Shown: positions 45,096-56,150 of the stretch, piece after piece
How positions within the stretch are numbered: the stretch's first letter is position 1
Layout: each line of letters begins with the position of its first letter
Origin: Microplitis mediator
Lineage: Eukaryota > Arthropoda > Insecta > Hymenoptera > Braconidae
DNA: 64,000 nucleotides
Assembly (NCBI RefSeq): GCF_029852145.1
Contig: NC_079970.1
Span: forward strand, 20,216,331-20,280,330
Direction: 5' to 3'
Notes under the pieces: generated by a model
Databases searched by the model: none
Told to the model about the DNA's origin: nothing
Seen by the model: the letters and a program-made list of their open reading frames with translations, nothing else
Translations under genes and position numbers: made by a program

Positions 45096-45249
45096 TAATT
45101 CGTTTTTTAGCGGGAAAAACTCCCGCTGAAAAAACTCCCTATTTACTCCGTATGCGAAGTGATTTTTTTTTAAAACTCCGAAACTCCAAATGACGGAGTG
45201 AATTCGGATTGAAATAAAGTCCGGATTCACTCCCAATTTTTTACAGCGC

Positions 45250-46249
45250 ATCCGACAAAAAAATCATTAAATAAATTTTAATAAAATTATTACGACACTT
45301 AATAAACAATTAAAGACGTGACGGATGCCTTTGAAGTAAAAAAAAAATAATTTACAAGAGATTAATTTTATTCGAAGCCATTGCGATAATGATTATAAAA
45401 AAATTTTTTTTTTTTTCAATGGCCAATAAGAGACAAAATGGACTGAGATTTAATCATGTACATTGTACTAATAACTTGACGTTTGGAGGTATCATTGCGT
45501 AATCTATGTAGCACTGGTCGGATGGGGGATTATGTTAAGCGATGCGTGAGCGACCACAGTCCATGTTTAGCCAAGCGTAACAGAGATACTGCTCAGTGAC
45601 GCTGTTATATATCGCGGCTAACGCTACCAACGACGACGAAAACGCGCATTTAAAGCGTATCGAGCTATACAACCATACTATATTAGTATATACATATATG
45701 CAGAGATACTATATGCAACACTCATGACACGCATTACGATTAATAAGCATAAAATCGGCCACCGGCTGAACTTCACACGGTGGAACAACCACGCTATGTG
45801 AATTTCGCTAATTTACCCGACGTGTTTATGCGATCACCAGCCATTTCAATTTTACTATGCCAGATATTTTATACTACAACACTTTTTTTTATTATTATTA
45901 AATTTTACAATAACTCTAATTGTGATTGTTTTGCCTTTTAATCCGTATTTATTTATTTTATTGATAGCAAACATTTTTTTATCGATTTTCTATATTTTTT
46001 TAAATTATTTTATTAAATAATTTAATTTTAATATTAATATCGATATTCTAATTAGTAAATTGTCTAATTCCATTGCAGAAAATCCTCCATGTATTCGAAT
46101 AAACAGTAATTTTAAAATTTTTTTTTCATCTAAAAATCAATTTCATACCTAGTATATGCATAATATTTTTTCTGACTCTTATTATCTAAAAATTGCACAG
46201 AATCACCTACTAAAAAATATTAAGTTAGATAATTTGATAATTAGAAAGT
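45250..46249. other. Downstream sequence, low-copy
   Basis: 45480-45870 is of even composition (GCGGCTAACGCTACC, GACGACGAAAACGCGC) and repeat-free. No coding frame is recognised. The remainder is AT-rich. Confidence 0.35.
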
Positions 46250-47273
46250 ATACTCTCTTAATTTGAATCAGTGAGAAATCCACTGGTGCATTCAGTGAGT
46301 AAAAAAGTCACTGGTGAATCAGTGAGATTCAAAGATGCTCACTGGTAAACCAGTGCAAAATTTAAGTACCTCGAATGTCCGTTGCCAACAGCGACCTATG
46401 ATTAGTTATACCGGTTATAGAAAGTTATATATAACCTGATGTTTGTTTATTAATTTCAATTGAATTAATTAATACATTTCAAGTTAAATTGTGACCCTAT
46501 TATTGCATTTTCTATTTTACATAAATTATATTATGTTTTTAATTTAAGCTATCCTCGAAGCCTTGATAATTTTTATAATTTAATCGATCATTATATTTTT
46601 AAAATTTCGAAAAAAGTTCGAGTGCATTTTCTTTTTTCCGCATTACTTTGAATAATTTTAATACGGTTAATGTAATGAAAGTTGGATATACACGGAAAGA
46701 AATTTTCTTTAAAAATTACCGTTAAATTCACTGTAATCGTGGGACATGATGCAGCGCTTTTATTTATTACCATTTTTGAAATAAAAATTACGAAAAAATT
46801 TATTTATTTTGTGGTAGACTTCATAAAATTTACCGAAAACCGAATGAAATTTACAGTAGACTACGGTAAAATTTGTTGAAAAAAAGTTAAAAATTATCTC
46901 ACTTACCGACAAATGTGTAGGTCGTGCCATTCGTCCCACGATTACCGTGAATGAACGGTAATTTTTAAAGAAAATTTCTTTCCGTGTAGAAAATTTGCGT
47001 AAATGTCTATTCAATTTTTATTTATTTTACGTAAATAATCATGTCCTATATGTATAAGTTGGGTTATAATGAAAGATATCAGCTCACTGTTGAATCAGTG
47101 AAACTCACTGATGAATCAGCGACTTTTATGTCCGCCATTAAATTTCACTGGTTTACTAGTGAAGTTCACTGAGTAACCAGTGGGATTAAATGGCCGCCAA
47201 GACCACTGGTCGAATCAGTGAGTTTTACTAATAAACCAGTGGAATTCCACTGATTCAAATTAAGAAAGTAGGT
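46250..47273. mobile_element. TTAATTTGAATCAGTG element carrying a nested MITE
   Basis: CTCTTAATTTGAATCAGTGA faces CACTGATTCAAATTAAGAAA. Units AATCAGTGA / TCACTGGT recur near both ends. A complete TA-bordered element lies at 46689-46988. Confidence 0.75.
46689..46988. mobile_element. Nested MITE, ends CACGGAAAGAAATTTTC, TA borders
   Basis: TACACGGAAAGAAATTTTCT faces AGAAAATTTCTTTCCGTGTA exactly. Inner arms AAAAATTACCGTTAAATTCA and TGAACGGTAATTTTTAAAG, then TCGTGGGACATGATG and GTCCCACGATTACCG, continue the stem. The overlapping frames on both strands derive from it. Confidence 0.88.
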
Positions 47274-48061
47274 ATGTGCAATATTAATTTTTAAAAAATA
47301 TTTAAATAATTAAATAAATTAGTTTATTATTAAATGTAATTTTTTAACGAATTAAAAGGTAGAAAAATAAATATCACAAGTTGTACAATCAATTAATTAG
47401 TTATGCTAATTTAATAAAATAATAATAATAAAATTAGTTACTGAATTTATAAAATATATTATAATAATAAATAATTTATATAAAACATGAAAGCCTAAGA
47501 AAAAGGACCTAAATTGATAACGAAAAAAAAAAATTATTAATTGTATTGTATTGTAATATTTATATCAAAAAGTTTATTGTTTAAATATCTCTTTATTTCT
47601 CTCGCATTAAATACGTCAGCCACGATTATTATTCTCATTCACATTCTATTTTCATTTTCATTTCAATATTTATATAATACAATAAACTAGAACGAAGGAA
47701 TAAAGCAAAAAAATAATAATAATAATAAAATAAATAAAAAAAAATTATACGGATATACATACACATACACATGTAAATAATATATCACGCGAGTTATGAA
47801 TGCGAATAACAAAACGGAACATCACGCGGCCTACAATTCCGTATAGGAAATATAAGTAAATCAATAACGAGATGAATGGAGGTGAAAGACAAAAGGACAC
47901 ACTCAATTGGTTTTAATAAAAACAACTCACAAGTTCGAGGCTATACAAACTGATATATACTAGAAATTATGAAAAATTTAAACAATGAATAAAAAATATA
48001 TATAGATATATATAAAAGAACGCGGTATCCTTCAGCATATCGATCAGAAAGAAAAATAATA
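47274..48061. other. Downstream sequence, AT-rich
   Basis: Homopolymers, AAT repeats (47417-47428 and 47715-47729) and TATA runs. Nothing else. Confidence 0.4.
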
Positions 48062-48826
48062 GACTGTAAAAAATTAGCAGAGTAAACGCCGAGTTAATCC
48101 GGAGTAAATGTCAAGTGAATCCGGAGCGAATGCGGAGCAGATGATTGCTTTGCTCAATCCCCTCGGAGTGAAATTCACTCCGAAGGGGAGGTTATTTTAA
48201 TATTAAAAACTCCGAATTGGAGTGAATGCAAATTCACGCAGAGAATTTTACGGTATTTTTTGCATCAAAAATGTATAGAAAAATTACTATAGTCATAGTA
48301 GCATGAGGACAGTATGGAATTATTGTACAAATTACCGATACTGTAGAAATTTTCAAAATACATCGAACAGATTTTACAAAGGTGCATTGTAATTTTGACA
48401 AAGCAACAGATAAAATTTATACCAACTGCATACTAAATATTCTGATTTAACCTAATAAATTTTACTATGCAGTTAGTATATATTTAATCTGTTGCTTTGT
48501 CAAAATTACAATGCACCTTGTAAATTCTATTCGATGTATTTTAAAAATTTCTACAGTATTGGTAATTTGTACAATAATTCCATACTGTCCTCATTTTACT
48601 AAGACGTAGTAATTTTTCTATAAATTTTTTATGGAAAAAAAAACCGTAAAATTATCTGCGTGTTGAAATAAAATCCAGGTCACTCCGAAATCACTTTGCT
48701 GAAAGAATAAATTTCCTATTTATTCCGTATGCAGATTAATTTTTTTTTTAACTCCGGAACTCTGAGTCATGAAGCGGATTCGGACTTAAATAAAATCTGA
48801 AATGCACTTCTAATTTATCACAGTGT
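48062..48826. mobile_element. TGTAAAAAATTAGCGGAGTG element (copy 3) split by a 430-base palindrome
   Basis: ACTGTAAAAAATTAGCAGAG begins the left arm, which stops after GAGTGAATGCAAATT at 48234. The right arm resumes at about 48664 (GAAATAAAATCCAGGTCACT) and closes TTATCACAGTGT. The interruption is the palindromic element at 48235-48663. Confidence 0.82.
48235..48663. mobile_element. Palindromic 430-base element (copy B), nested
   Basis: CACGCAGAGAATTTTACGGT faces ACCGTAAAATTATCTGCGTG. It matches the element at 12531-12960 along its whole length with scattered substitutions, including ACCAACTGCATACTAAATA in the centre. Being inside a copy of another family, it shows that this element moves as a discrete unit. 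Confidence 0.9.
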
Positions 48827-50060
48827 AATAAATATAAATTAATTGAATTGAATTGAATTGAATATTAAAATTTTGACAGAAAGAAAGTGACTATTGGATA
48901 TGCCTAGGAATTTTTTTAATTATTATTTATATAAAATAAAATTTATATTAGGTAAATAATAATTATCGTCGGTACGATGATTTTATAAGATAAAGAAAAA
49001 AATGTTGAAAGTATTATTGCTTACTTTTAATGTAATCATTATATCAGATGTTATTAAAATAAGAATTTCACGATATTTAAAAGTTAATAATAATAAATAT
49101 TAAATTTTAACGATACCTTTTTTGGTGCTCAAAGTAAAATTTTTATTTTTTTTTTTCATAGTTTCATTGGACAATTTTTTTCATATATTCATTAATTTTT
49201 TTTTTTATAATTGAAGTCATTTTTTATTTAAGTGAAGTAAATATATTTATTATTTTTATGATTTATTGTTTTTAATTTTAGTGAAAATTTTAATTAAAAA
49301 TTGTCCGAAAATTAATTACTAAAATAAAATAAAAAAAGTGATAAATGAAAATAAATTAAAAGGTATATAAATTGTCATGGTGATTTTTACACTTGTGGCA
49401 TAATTGACATCCCAGATATTTAAAAAAACTAATAATAAATAATACTATTAATAATAAATATAAAAAAAACCTGTAAATAGCTCAATGTATAAACTTTGTT
49501 TTATTTACGTGTATAAAAATTATGAGAAAAAAAAAACTATACGTTATTAAATATAACTGTTAAAATTAGCTTGCTATTGAAATGACGAGCCAGTCGTTAG
49601 TGTGAAAAATAAAATCGTTGTGAGAGATGAAAATAAATATTTAAGTCACGTTAGTAATACTGTAAATAATAATTAACAGGAAGTAATATGAATTAAAATA
49701 ATTATAATGACTATTGATGTGACAAGTGCCAAATCAATAAGAGAAAAAAACTATTAACTAACAGCAGACGAATAAAATAATAAAATAAGATAAGATTTTC
49801 CTGCAAATAAATTTTAAAGCTAATTCCGTAATGGAAAATTACAAACGTGCAATCAAATGTTAATAATACCCTTTAAATCTATAATAAATATAGACATATT
49901 ATTAGTATCATTACTCATAAGATTCTCTTAAAAAGCGTCATATATATATATTGATATATATATCGTTGTTCTCAGTAGAAAACTGACTAACATATTTTTT
50001 GAAAAATGACTTTTTTGCATTTTCTATCAGCAATCGACCTTCACCCTCGAAAAAAATGAC
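48827..50060. other. Downstream sequence, AT-rich
   Basis: A TTGAA tandem (AATTGAATTGAATTGAA at 48840-48860) and homopolymers. No gene. Confidence 0.4.
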
Positions 50061-50088
50061 ACACGGAAAAAAAATTGTGGTTCTTTTA

Positions 50089-50462
50089 CACTGTGAAAAA
50101 TTCGCAATAAATTTTACTATGGGTGCATAGTAACACCGGACTATAAGGAAACTGATTCAAAATTTACAAGTGTCCCATCCCTGATTAAACAAAATGATTA
50201 AAAATGATTTTACACGTTAAATGTCCATAAGAGACAGGATTAGAAATGATTTGAAGGATTAAAAAGTATTTAAAATAATTAAAAAACAAATCATTTTAAA
50301 TCATTTTTAATCATTTTGTTTAATCAGGGATAGTAAACGTATGCGCAGACTACACGATTGTGGCCTATGTAAATGGACACTTGTAAATTTTGAATCAGTT
50401 TTCTTATAGTCCGGTGTTACTATTCACCCATAGTAAAATTTATTGGGAATTTTTCACAGTGT
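50089..50462. mobile_element. Nested element, ends CACTGTGAAAAATTCGC
   Basis: CACTGTGAAAAATTCGCAAT faces TTGGGAATTTTTCACAGTG. The stems continue with ACTATGGGTGCATAGTAACA, GGACTATAAGGAAACTGATT and AAAATTTACAAGTGTCC on one side and their complements on the other. A third inverted repeat lies in its middle. Confidence 0.88.
50179..50331. repeat. Innermost inverted repeat, arms CCCTGATTAAACAAAATG
   Basis: CCCTGATTAAACAAAATGAT faces ATCATTTTGTTTAATCAGGG, with ATGATT units between. A half copy (TTTTGTTTAATCAGGGAT) is seen at 61221-61240, so the sequence is dispersed. Confidence 0.8.
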
Positions 50463-50656
50463 GACCGCAACATTGTAGTAAAACATCGTAGTAGCGAGTA
50501 CTACAATATTTAGTAAAGGATACTACATAAATAGTACTGACGTTACAACACGTGTGGTTGAGGTTATTCCAAGTTGCAGTTGGCATTTTTTTACTTCAAC
50601 TTGTAGTAACTTTAACTACAGCTGCTGTTGTAGCAAATACAATTTTTTTTCCGTGT

Positions 50657-50818
50657 AACTATTACCATTTTGCAGTAGGAAATTATTCTCATATTTTATG
50701 TGATAATTATTATCAAGTTTTTATGTAAACCATTCAGTCTTTTCTTGTATAATAATATTTACTACTGCCACTAGTAATAGTTACCATCTAGATAGTGATA
50801 TTTCTTATATCTGAAAAA
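50657..50818. other. Spacer of ATTACCAT-type text
   Basis: Repeated TAATTATTA / GTTACCAT text, similar to 51050-51130. Together they may be the arms of a wider element that surrounds the insertion at 50819-51032. Confidence 0.35.
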
Positions 50819-51032
50819 CAGTCGAGTCCGTTATGAACCCGCCTGCAGGGGTGTATGGGAATATAATTCTAAAAATTCCTGTACTTTTACTTTTACTCAG
50901 CAGTCGAACGCTATAACTTAGACTTTCCCTACTTTACAAGCGTCTTAGTCTGTAGATGATTATTTTTATAGTCATGAAGGGGAAATTACTTTAATAGAAA
51001 TGTAAGTTGACGGACTCATAACGCGACTCAAC
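50819..51032. mobile_element. CAGTCGAGTCCGTTATGAAC element (pogo-like ends)
   Basis: ACAGTCGAGTCCGTTATGAA faces TCATAACGCGACTCAACTG. The ends resemble those at 18149-19747 (CAGTC...CGTTAT). Length about 214 bases, no coding potential. Confidence 0.65.
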
Positions 51033-51147
51033 TGAATTTGTGAATTTTACCATCTGAGATAGTAATGATTTTTATCTTTGATAAAAATGGTTACCATCGC
51101 TGATAAGGAAAGTTACCATAAAAGAATGAGAATCTTTAAAATGTGAA

Positions 51148-51619
51148 CCCGGGTCAAAAAAATGACTTGATTTTGACTTTCCTGACTTATTTGACTTGCT
51201 TTTGACTTAATTAACTTGATTTTGACTGCTTTAATTCTTTTGACTTAAATATGACTTTTTTAACTTAGAAATTTGAGTCAACAAAGTCAAATCCAAGACA
51301 ACGAGACTTTAATTTGGTAAATAGGTACTAAGTAAGACAACTTAGTCAAAACCGAATGAATTTTCGTATCTTAAAATATGAAAACACATTTGGTTTTGAC
51401 TTGCTTTTGACTTAGTTATCTTACTTAGCACTCATTTACGCCAACCAAGTCGAATCAAAGTCTCGTTGTCTTGGATTTGACTTTGTTGACTCAAATTTCT
51501 AAGTTAAAAAAGTCATATTTAAGTCAAAAGAATTAAAGCAGTCAAAATCAAGTTAATTAAGTCAAAAGCAAGTCAAATAAGTCAGGAAAGTTAAAATCAA
51601 GTTATTTTTTTGATCCGAG
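51148..51619. mobile_element. Palindromic element of TTTGACTTG / CAAGTCAAA units (copy 1)
   Basis: CCCGGGTCAAAAAAATGACT faces AGTTATTTTTTTGATCCGAG. Arms of about 200 bases carry TTGACTTAAATATGACTTTT and the complement, and AAAGTCAAATCCAAGACAAC with its complement. A second copy starts at 63599 and runs off the window. Confidence 0.85.
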
Positions 51620-52660
51620 ATGATGAAAAAAGTTACTTCGTTAATATGAGGGTTATTACTACATTTGTTCAACGTGCAGTACACGTTGTTGATGCTTAGT
51701 TTAAATTTGTTTTCAAATTTTTCAAATTATTAAGTTACAAAAATTGTCGCACCAAAATCTTCTCTTAAAAAAAAATGTAAGAGGCAACCATTTTTCAGAA
51801 ATTAAGATAAAAAATATTTTTCCATGCACATTAGTGTAGAAATTATGTTCTGAAGAAAAATATCTCTTTATGCCTATTTAAATATTTCTTATTCAAGTTT
51901 AAAAAATGACTATTTTACTGTTTTTTAACTCCTGTATAATTTACAAAAAAGAAGTTAGCCAGTTTTCCATTGAGAACGACGATATGTATTCATATATATT
52001 TATATATATAACAATTCCATGTACATTATTATTTTTATTTTTCATTTCCACAATCTCATTAATATTTAAAACAACAAATACGATAACACAAAAAAATAAA
52101 TATATAATGATATCGTGTCATAAATCATAATGAGAAAGCTTTTTTAATTCAATGCCAATTTATTAACTGTGAAGGCAATTAAAACAAAAAGCTTTTAATG
52201 TTTGCTATAATCCAGTAGACAAGCTTTATATCGCAATTTTTATTATCATCATTATTATGGTTATGAATATTATTATCATTATTAATTTTTTTTAGTTATT
52301 ATCATTATTATTATTATATAAATATAAATATATAAATAACTTTATTAATTCGGTTTGTAAAAAAAAAACTTATCAATAAAAAAAAATGAAGCATTAATTT
52401 TCACTTGAATAAAATACTGATTTAAAAATATAAAATGATGTGTTTTTGAATTTATTAACTTTTTAAATTAATCTTTTATGTTATCATCAATATATAATTG
52501 TATAAATAACAAAAAGTATGATAATTGATAAGTATTGTAAAATGAAACACGATACGTTCTGACGTTATGAGTAATTAGTTTTACCACGAATCCGTTTTGT
52601 TAGTGTGCACGTGCAATTGCGTAATTTATTGAACTAATCAATTGCCTTGGAGATATTTTA
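51620..52660. other. Downstream sequence, AT-rich
   Basis: ATT/ATC trinucleotide-like runs at 52240-52320. No repeat ends recognised. A frame at 51906-52130 is AT-driven. Confidence 0.35.
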
Positions 52661-52718
52661 ATGGGTTCTGCTATTAAACTGTTGATTTGTTGCATCCATA
52701 CCAATGTCGAAACAACAG
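52661..52718 (+). CDS. Candidate first coding exon (signal peptide) of another gene
   Basis: ATG opens MGSAIKLLICCIHTNVETT and the frame meets a strong donor, G|GTAAGT, in phase 1. A short hydrophobic run (IKLLICCI) near the start is what a signal peptide shows, and phase-1 signal exons are usual in Ig-superfamily and other secreted proteins. It could begin a neighbouring gene whose remaining exons lie beyond the window. The initiation context is weak (TTTTA before ATG) and the stretch is only 19 codons, so chance is quite possible. Confidence 0.25.
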
Positions 52719-53023
52719 GTAAGTCATTATTATTATTATTATTTATTATTTTTAGTATCGAGTTTTTAATGATCGATACGTTATTAATAGTAATTACTAA
52801 TTTATTAATTAGTTCATCAAAATATTTTATATCCTTCAATACAATCCTTCCATAGAATTCGAGAATAATGAATTCATTTAATTTGGTACGGTATTAATTT
52901 GGAAAACATAATCTTTATGCAGATTTATAATATTCTAAAAAAAAAATTAACATATCAATATTGATGCTATAGATGGTCATTGATATACTATTTAATTTCG
53001 TATATAGCAATTTAATCCTGATA
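52719..53023. other. AT-rich sequence after the candidate donor
   Basis: ATT trinucleotide run at 52727-52750. No further exon is recognised. Confidence 0.3.
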
Positions 53024-53406
53024 TACACAGTAAAAAGGATTCGTCAAAATCAACACTCGTCATGTGTAACACAAACGTTTTACCCTTATTTATATGTTAC
53101 TTTAACGTATTGTGAGTGTTAAAAAAAGTTACGCACGTATATGTTAAAAGTTAAACTTTTCCAAGAATTCTTTTATAATGGTTGACATTATTTTTAACAT
53201 ATTTTGTGTGTTGATTTTACAATAACATATAAAAAGTGTTACTTTCAAACAAAATAACATTTTTGTGTGTTAAAAAATCAATCAATTGCGACAGTTCAAA
53301 CAAGATAAATACTGTGTGTAAAATTAACACAAGTGTTGAAAATTCAACACTCAGAATTTTAACACACTTTTTTTTTAAACTTTGACGATTCATTTTTAAC
53401 TGTGTA
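53024..53406. mobile_element. CACAGTAAAAAGGATTCGTC element of AACACA units (copy 1)
   Basis: TACACAGTAAAAAGGATTCG faces CGATTCATTTTTAACTGTGTA. TGTGTTAAAA / TTTAACACA units recur. It lies immediately before the element that starts at 53405, sharing or abutting its TA. Confidence 0.8.
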
Positions 53407-54297
53407 CCCGTGAAAAAACAAAATTGTTGAAAAAATTTTGACTATTCTAAAGTTCAAAACGTGACACAACAATGAACTATTTTTGAACGTTTTTAGAAAT
53501 TTTTCAAATTCGAAAGAAAAATTAATGATTGACTTAATACTATTAAAATATAGTAAAAAAAAAAACTCAGAAATATACAATAAAAAAGGATTCATCAAAA
53601 TCAACACATATCGTGTAAAACGAACGTTCTACACTTATTTATATGTTATTTTAACATATTGTGAGTGTTAAAAAAAGTTAAACACGTATATGTTAAAAGT
53701 AAAAATTTTCCAAAAGTTTTCCAAGACACACAAAAGTGTTAAAAATTTAACACTCAGAATTTGAACACACATTTTTTTTTACACTTCGCCGATTCGTTTT
53801 GTACTGTGTTCAACAACAGCTTTTTCGACCGTATTGCACTGAAAAAAAATGATAAAATTTATCACCGTTGATGGAAAGTCAAATGAAGCTTATGAAAGAG
53901 TGTAAAAATGTTCATTCATACGTGGAGATAATTTTTTGATAAAATTTACCTTTCAATTTCAAGTAAACCAGGACCAAAACAAAATAAATACAGAAAGAAT
54001 AAAAACAGATTCCTTTTGTTTTATTTTTTAGACTTTTTTATTAAAAATTACTCGAAATTGGGTGTTTTTACCCCATAGAATTAAACACTATCTACAAACG
54101 GAAGAGTAATTATTCATCCAGGCCGTTTTACTCATAATTAACGAGTAAAATTTATTAGATAATTCTCTCCGTGTAGTAATAAGTCAATTGTTTTCTTCTT
54201 TGTGTTTTCAGAATCTTAAAAATGGTTTGAAAAAAGTTCGTCGTTGTGTCACGTTTTTAAGAATAGTCAACGTTTTTTCGACAATATTTTTTACACG
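53405..54297. mobile_element. TACCCGTGAAAAAAC element with insertions
   Basis: Left arm 53405-53520 (GTTGAAAAAATTTTGACTAT, AACGTGACACAACAATGAAC) is matched by the complement at 54215-54297 (GTTGTGTCACGTTTTTAAGA, then AATATTTTTTACACGG). Between them are a complete element at 53576-53810 and other AAAATTTATC-rich repeat text (53833-54176). Confidence 0.68.
53576..53810. mobile_element. Nested copy 2 of the AACACA element
   Basis: TACAATAAAAAAGGATTCAT faces CGATTCGTTTTGTACTGTG. It closely follows copy 1 (53024-53406) in its first 130 bases, then is shorter. It is 170 bases from copy 1 and inside a different element. Confidence 0.78.
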
Positions 54298-55627
54298 GAT
54301 ATTTGTTAGACTTATTACAGCGCAAGTACATCTGCCATAAACTTTTTACTTGCACAAATAAAACTAATTATAAATACTGTTGGCGGATATTAATAATTTT
54401 TCTGACTTAATTTCCTAGTACCCAATTATTTCACCTTACAAATTGGTTTAATCTCCAATTAGTTTCTCTACAAATACATATATATTTTTTTCAATTTATT
54501 GGTTAGTATTTCAAGTACGAGATCCGTGAACGTACTAAATATAATGAAGTAATTGTTACGTGATCTTTGGTTTCTAGGTCAAGTAATTTACATTATTATA
54601 CCATATGTTAGGATAAATTGATTTAATTGTTTGTATAGATAACACAGATATCCCAGCTATGAACCATTAATCTTCACTTCGACTATTTAACTACGGAAAT
54701 TGATATTTACTATTGATCTAAAGTAATTTTGCCGCATCGCGAAAATAATTTCAATATTTTTTTTATAATTAAACGAAATATTTTTAGACTAGGTCGTTTG
54801 CAAATTACGTATGTAAAGAAAAATTACTTCAATATAATTTTTAGGGCACATTCTGATCCAGACAAGTTATAATTATCCGAATTAACGTCTTCTGAATATT
54901 ATCGCTTATGTCTAAATGAAATCTGTACTTTATATAAAAACTCAATTGAAATATTTAAATATCAAAGACATCACAGTAGAATCGGAATGGATTTAAACCA
55001 TATAAATAATGTACTCATTTCATTTAAAAACTACATTTTTTTTTTAATCTGTCAAATGAAAGCTGACAGTCACAATGAGGTGGCTGTAATAATTTACAAA
55101 ATTATTGGTTCTTTTTAACGACATGTGAGTTAACTTCATTTAATTTTTCGCTATTTTATGTCGTAACATGTTACCTATATAGATAATTTGTGGATCCCGT
55201 GTAAGAAAGTTCAGGAATTCCGGCGGTTAGTCGGCAGAATTCCTAAGGAATTCATATTTGTGTCAAAATAGGACTTCCGGATGAAAATTAGAAATGCAAT
55301 TTTTTCGTAACGGATAGTGAGATAGATCAAAAACTTCTATTTGATACTTAATATGTAATTTCTTTGTTTTTTTAAAATAAAACCTATTGAAAAGTAAATT
55401 CGAATTGTGATATTCAGTTAAATATGTAAAAAGACATATTTATTAAAAAGAGAATCCGACATCAATCATATGAATTATTATTTGCTAAAGTTACTTTCTA
55501 ACTTAGCCAATAATTGGTCAAAATTATATATTTCATTTATTTCCATTAGTTTTGATGACAAGTTTGACATGTCCACTGTCACCAAATTTCTCTGCCTGAA
55601 TAAAATATTCATTTTTTACTTAAACAA
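54298..55627. other. Downstream sequence, AT-rich
   Basis: No recognised gene. A small palindromic patch AGGAATTCCGGCGG / GGCAGAATTCCT lies at 55212-55248. The 75-codon frame at 55470-55697 overlaps the left arm of the next repeat. Confidence 0.35.
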
Positions 55628-56150
55628 CTACCCGTGTATAAAAAATTCATTCCAAAAAAGTTTGACATGTAGAACTTCTAAACTTGAGACATATTAATAG
55701 AACTTTGAGTGGAACTTTTTTTAAACCTTTGTAATTTTTCTAGTAAAAAAAAAAGTTAATAGGAATTTATGAGCGAAATTTAAGTAAAAAAAGAACATTT
55801 TTAAAACATATTTTCACTCCGTTTCACCCTGGGCCCGATGGAGCTCAAAAATCTCAAATTTTGAACTTTTTATGAAAATTTTTATAATTTTTATGAAACG
55901 ATTGGTTTCTAATGGGAACTTTATCGATACCTCTATAAAATGTAGTAAAAATACGTTGTGAAAAATGATTTTTTTCACTCTAATTTGGCTCTGATAATAA
56001 TTTTTTTTTTTTAAATCAAAACTACAAAAGTTTAAAAATAGTTCCCTCTCAATTTTCTAATCTCTTTCAAGTTTAGAAATTCCACGTCGAACTTTTTTGG
56101 AATCTTTAGAAAAAAATTATTTCAATGCGGGTATCTATTAAATCCTAACT
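55628..56150. repeat. Long inverted repeat, arms with CCAAAAAAGTTTGACATG
   Basis: CATTCCAAAAAAGTTTGACA, then AACTTCTAAACTTGAGA (55650-55690), faces TCAAGTTTAGAAATTCCACG and CGAACTTTTTTGGAATC (56065-56105). The outer CCCGTGTA / TGCGGGTA are consistent. Arms of about 120 bases, diverged. Confidence 0.6.

Larger units (their letters stand above)
44538..45249. mobile_element. TGTAAAAAATTAGCGGAGTG element (copy 2) split by nested insertions
   Basis: Left arm ACTGTAAAAAATTAGCGGAG to about 44680, right arm from about 45096 (ACTCCCTATTTACTCCGTAT) to TTTTTTACAGCG. Against the intact copy at 36078-36405, the sequence between is an insertion of about 415 bases, and that holds a further element at 44778-45034. 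Confidence 0.75.
50061..50656. mobile_element. ACACGGAAAAAAAATTGTG element with nested insertion
   Basis: ACACGGAAAAAAAATTGTGG at the left faces ACAATTTTTTTTCCGTGT at the right. The right part carries GTAGTAAC-type units (TTGTAGTAACTTTAACTAC). A second inverted-repeat element interrupts it at 50089-50462. Partial relative at 14570-14792. Confidence 0.8.
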
